This document shows, piece after piece, positions 63,401 through 64,000 of a DNA stretch of 64,000 nt (positions are counted from its first letter, which is position 1; every line of letters starts with the position of its first letter). Source of the stretch: Tribonema minus. Taxonomy: Eukaryota > Sar > Xanthophyceae > Tribonematales > Tribonemataceae. The position numbers and the translations under genes were made by a program. Location: the NCBI GenBank assembly GCA_017506865.1, contig JAFCMP010000524.1, forward strand, positions 434,001-498,000, in the 5' to 3' direction. The notes beneath the pieces were generated by a model. The model had not been told where the DNA came from, did not search any database, and saw only the letters and a list, made by a program, of their open reading frames with translations.

Positions 63401-64000
63401 GCCGAAGTTGCACGCAACGCCTGTGCGACATTTTTTTAGTTTTTAGGCCTCTTTTACTTTGAGATATGTACGCACAACCATAATCTGAGCGATGTTTCAT
63501 GACGCCATTGTATTAGTCTACCCTGGATGTACAGTGTCAGCACTGCTTCACCTACTAAGACTCTTCGTTTCTCTACAATAACGTTTGTTGTAAATACATA
63601 TTTTTGTCTGACACTTCTGGACGTCCACTGCTTTTGCTGCGGGTTTCTGCACGTTCAGACTGCCTGCCTGGCTATGGGGACGATCTTACCATAGAAGAGC
63701 AAGACCTCATCACGGGATGGGACACGCGAAGTCTGGCCGACTTCAACGGCACCAAGTGCGATTCCAAGTAATGAGGCATGAGTAGAAAGTTGGAACATGG
63801 ATTTGAAGTTGAAGGTTGAGGTGCAGAAACCACACGAAACCAGCATACACGTGTACTCTGTTTGACTCTGATGGTATCAAGTGCGACCCCAAGTACATAG
63901 GATGACTTGTATGCCTTGCTGCGCAGAATCACAATTTGAACCTCAAGGTCAGAATTCATCAAAGGCTGTAGTCTGATTTTCTTGTGTTCAGAGCTGTCGG
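60496..64000 (+). CDS. Secreted or membrane Cys-rich protein, GCC2/GCC3 ephrin-receptor-like repeats (5' part, continues past window)
   Basis: Exons: 60496-60645, 61958-62081, 63004-63147, 63659-63767, all in phase; the gene runs off the right edge. MRTLSWMVPLTVSLCLQVPG followed by RAAG is a typical signal peptide. The mature part has closely spaced cysteines in the pattern of GCC2/GCC3 or TNFR-like modules: CKPGQ, NACKDCTGNAVSV, CKDCEHGLVASADHTYCACP, CTPCVGNSF, CQPCAKGYKANNDHTKC and CLPGYGDD. Such modules make extracellular stalks in many protist surface proteins. Function beyond an extracellular or binding role cannot be inferred. The last donor is read as CCAA|GTAATG because the copy at about 63877 has the same junction as CCAA|GTACAT; otherwise the frame stops there at a TAA. 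Confidence 0.78.
62196..62405 (+). repeat. Four donor-side echoes of exon 2 of the Cys-rich gene
   Basis: GACCACACATACTGCG|GTAAGT, the end of exon 2, is repeated near 62198-62214, 62262-62281, 62327-62343 and 62386-62405. The spacing is about 60-70 bases with 'ctc.agactccttgaatcatgatgtgcat' text. Two keep GTGAGT donors. Confidence 0.85.
63226..63290 (+). repeat. Donor-side echo of exon 3 of the Cys-rich gene
   Basis: A copy of the exon 3 end (TGCCAGCCCTGTGCCAAGGG, then GACCACACCAAGTGCATAG and GTGCGT) lies downstream of the real one. It reads CQPCAKGYKVKNDHTKCI, so the cysteines are preserved and it could serve as an extra module. Confidence 0.85.
63868..63895 (+). repeat. Donor-side echo of exon 4 of the Cys-rich gene
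   Basis: GGTATCAAGTGCGACCCCAA|GTAC resembles the real exon end GGCACCAAGTGCGATTCCAA|GTAA at 63767. It supports placing that donor there. Confidence 0.7.

Noticed and set aside
1-64000. CRISPR array, operon structure or prokaryotic origin
   Set aside because: The tandem repeats have no regular spacers and are exon-derived. The window has spliced eukaryotic genes (LEO1, HRD1), so bacterial interpretations do not apply.

Overview
This is a nuclear segment from a eukaryote with intron-rich, widely spread genes. Exons are GC-rich, and introns are long, lower in GC and full of repeats. (TTAGGG)n blocks inside introns suggest a TTAGGG-type telomere. The HRD1 protein resembles plant HRD1 most closely, and the exon/intron style suits a microalga or other protist. 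I suspect the green lineage but cannot exclude haptophytes or others. There is no bacterial-style gene packing, no CRISPR array and no rRNA or tRNA that I can support.

Layout. 0.5-15.2 kb (+): a 15-exon gene for LEO1, a subunit of the PAF1 transcription elongation complex. 16.3-23.6 kb (+): a five-exon F-box-like/ankyrin-type repeat protein whose large intron holds two TA-flanked inverted-repeat elements. 25.5-34.1 kb (-): a multi-exon gene for a Cys-rich ectodomain followed by about seven hydrophobic segments, a candidate 7TM receptor of no family I recognise. 34.5-35.3 kb (+): a small hydrophilic protein. 36.5-41.5 kb (-): an apparently intact two-ORF LINE with a reverse transcriptase, zinc knuckle and restriction-like endonuclease, lying against an older decayed copy. 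42.6-43.8 kb (-): a single-exon MSS51-C-terminal-like protein with a mitochondrial-type N-terminus, divergent from HRD1. 44.1-59.7 kb (+): a 15-exon HRD1/SYVN1 ER-associated-degradation ubiquitin ligase. 60.5 kb to the edge (+): a secreted or membrane Cys-rich (GCC2/GCC3, ephrin-receptor-like) protein that runs out of the window.

The most unusual property is shared by nearly every spliced gene. Exon edges are 'echoed': a stretch spanning a splice junction (part of the exon, the splice site and some intron) is repeated in tandem inside the neighbouring intron, 1 to about 11 times, with decay. Acceptor-side echoes lie upstream of the true exon and donor-side echoes lie downstream. The true exons are recognisable because they join in phase into known proteins, while echoes are partial or lose key residues. 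Further common features are GC-AG introns, a recurrent TTGAAG/CTTCAA motif in introns (often just after the donor), and hAT-like and TA-flanked miniature transposons.

Exon coordinates below are my own reading from splice consensus, reading phase and protein similarity recalled from memory. No alignment or expression data were available.
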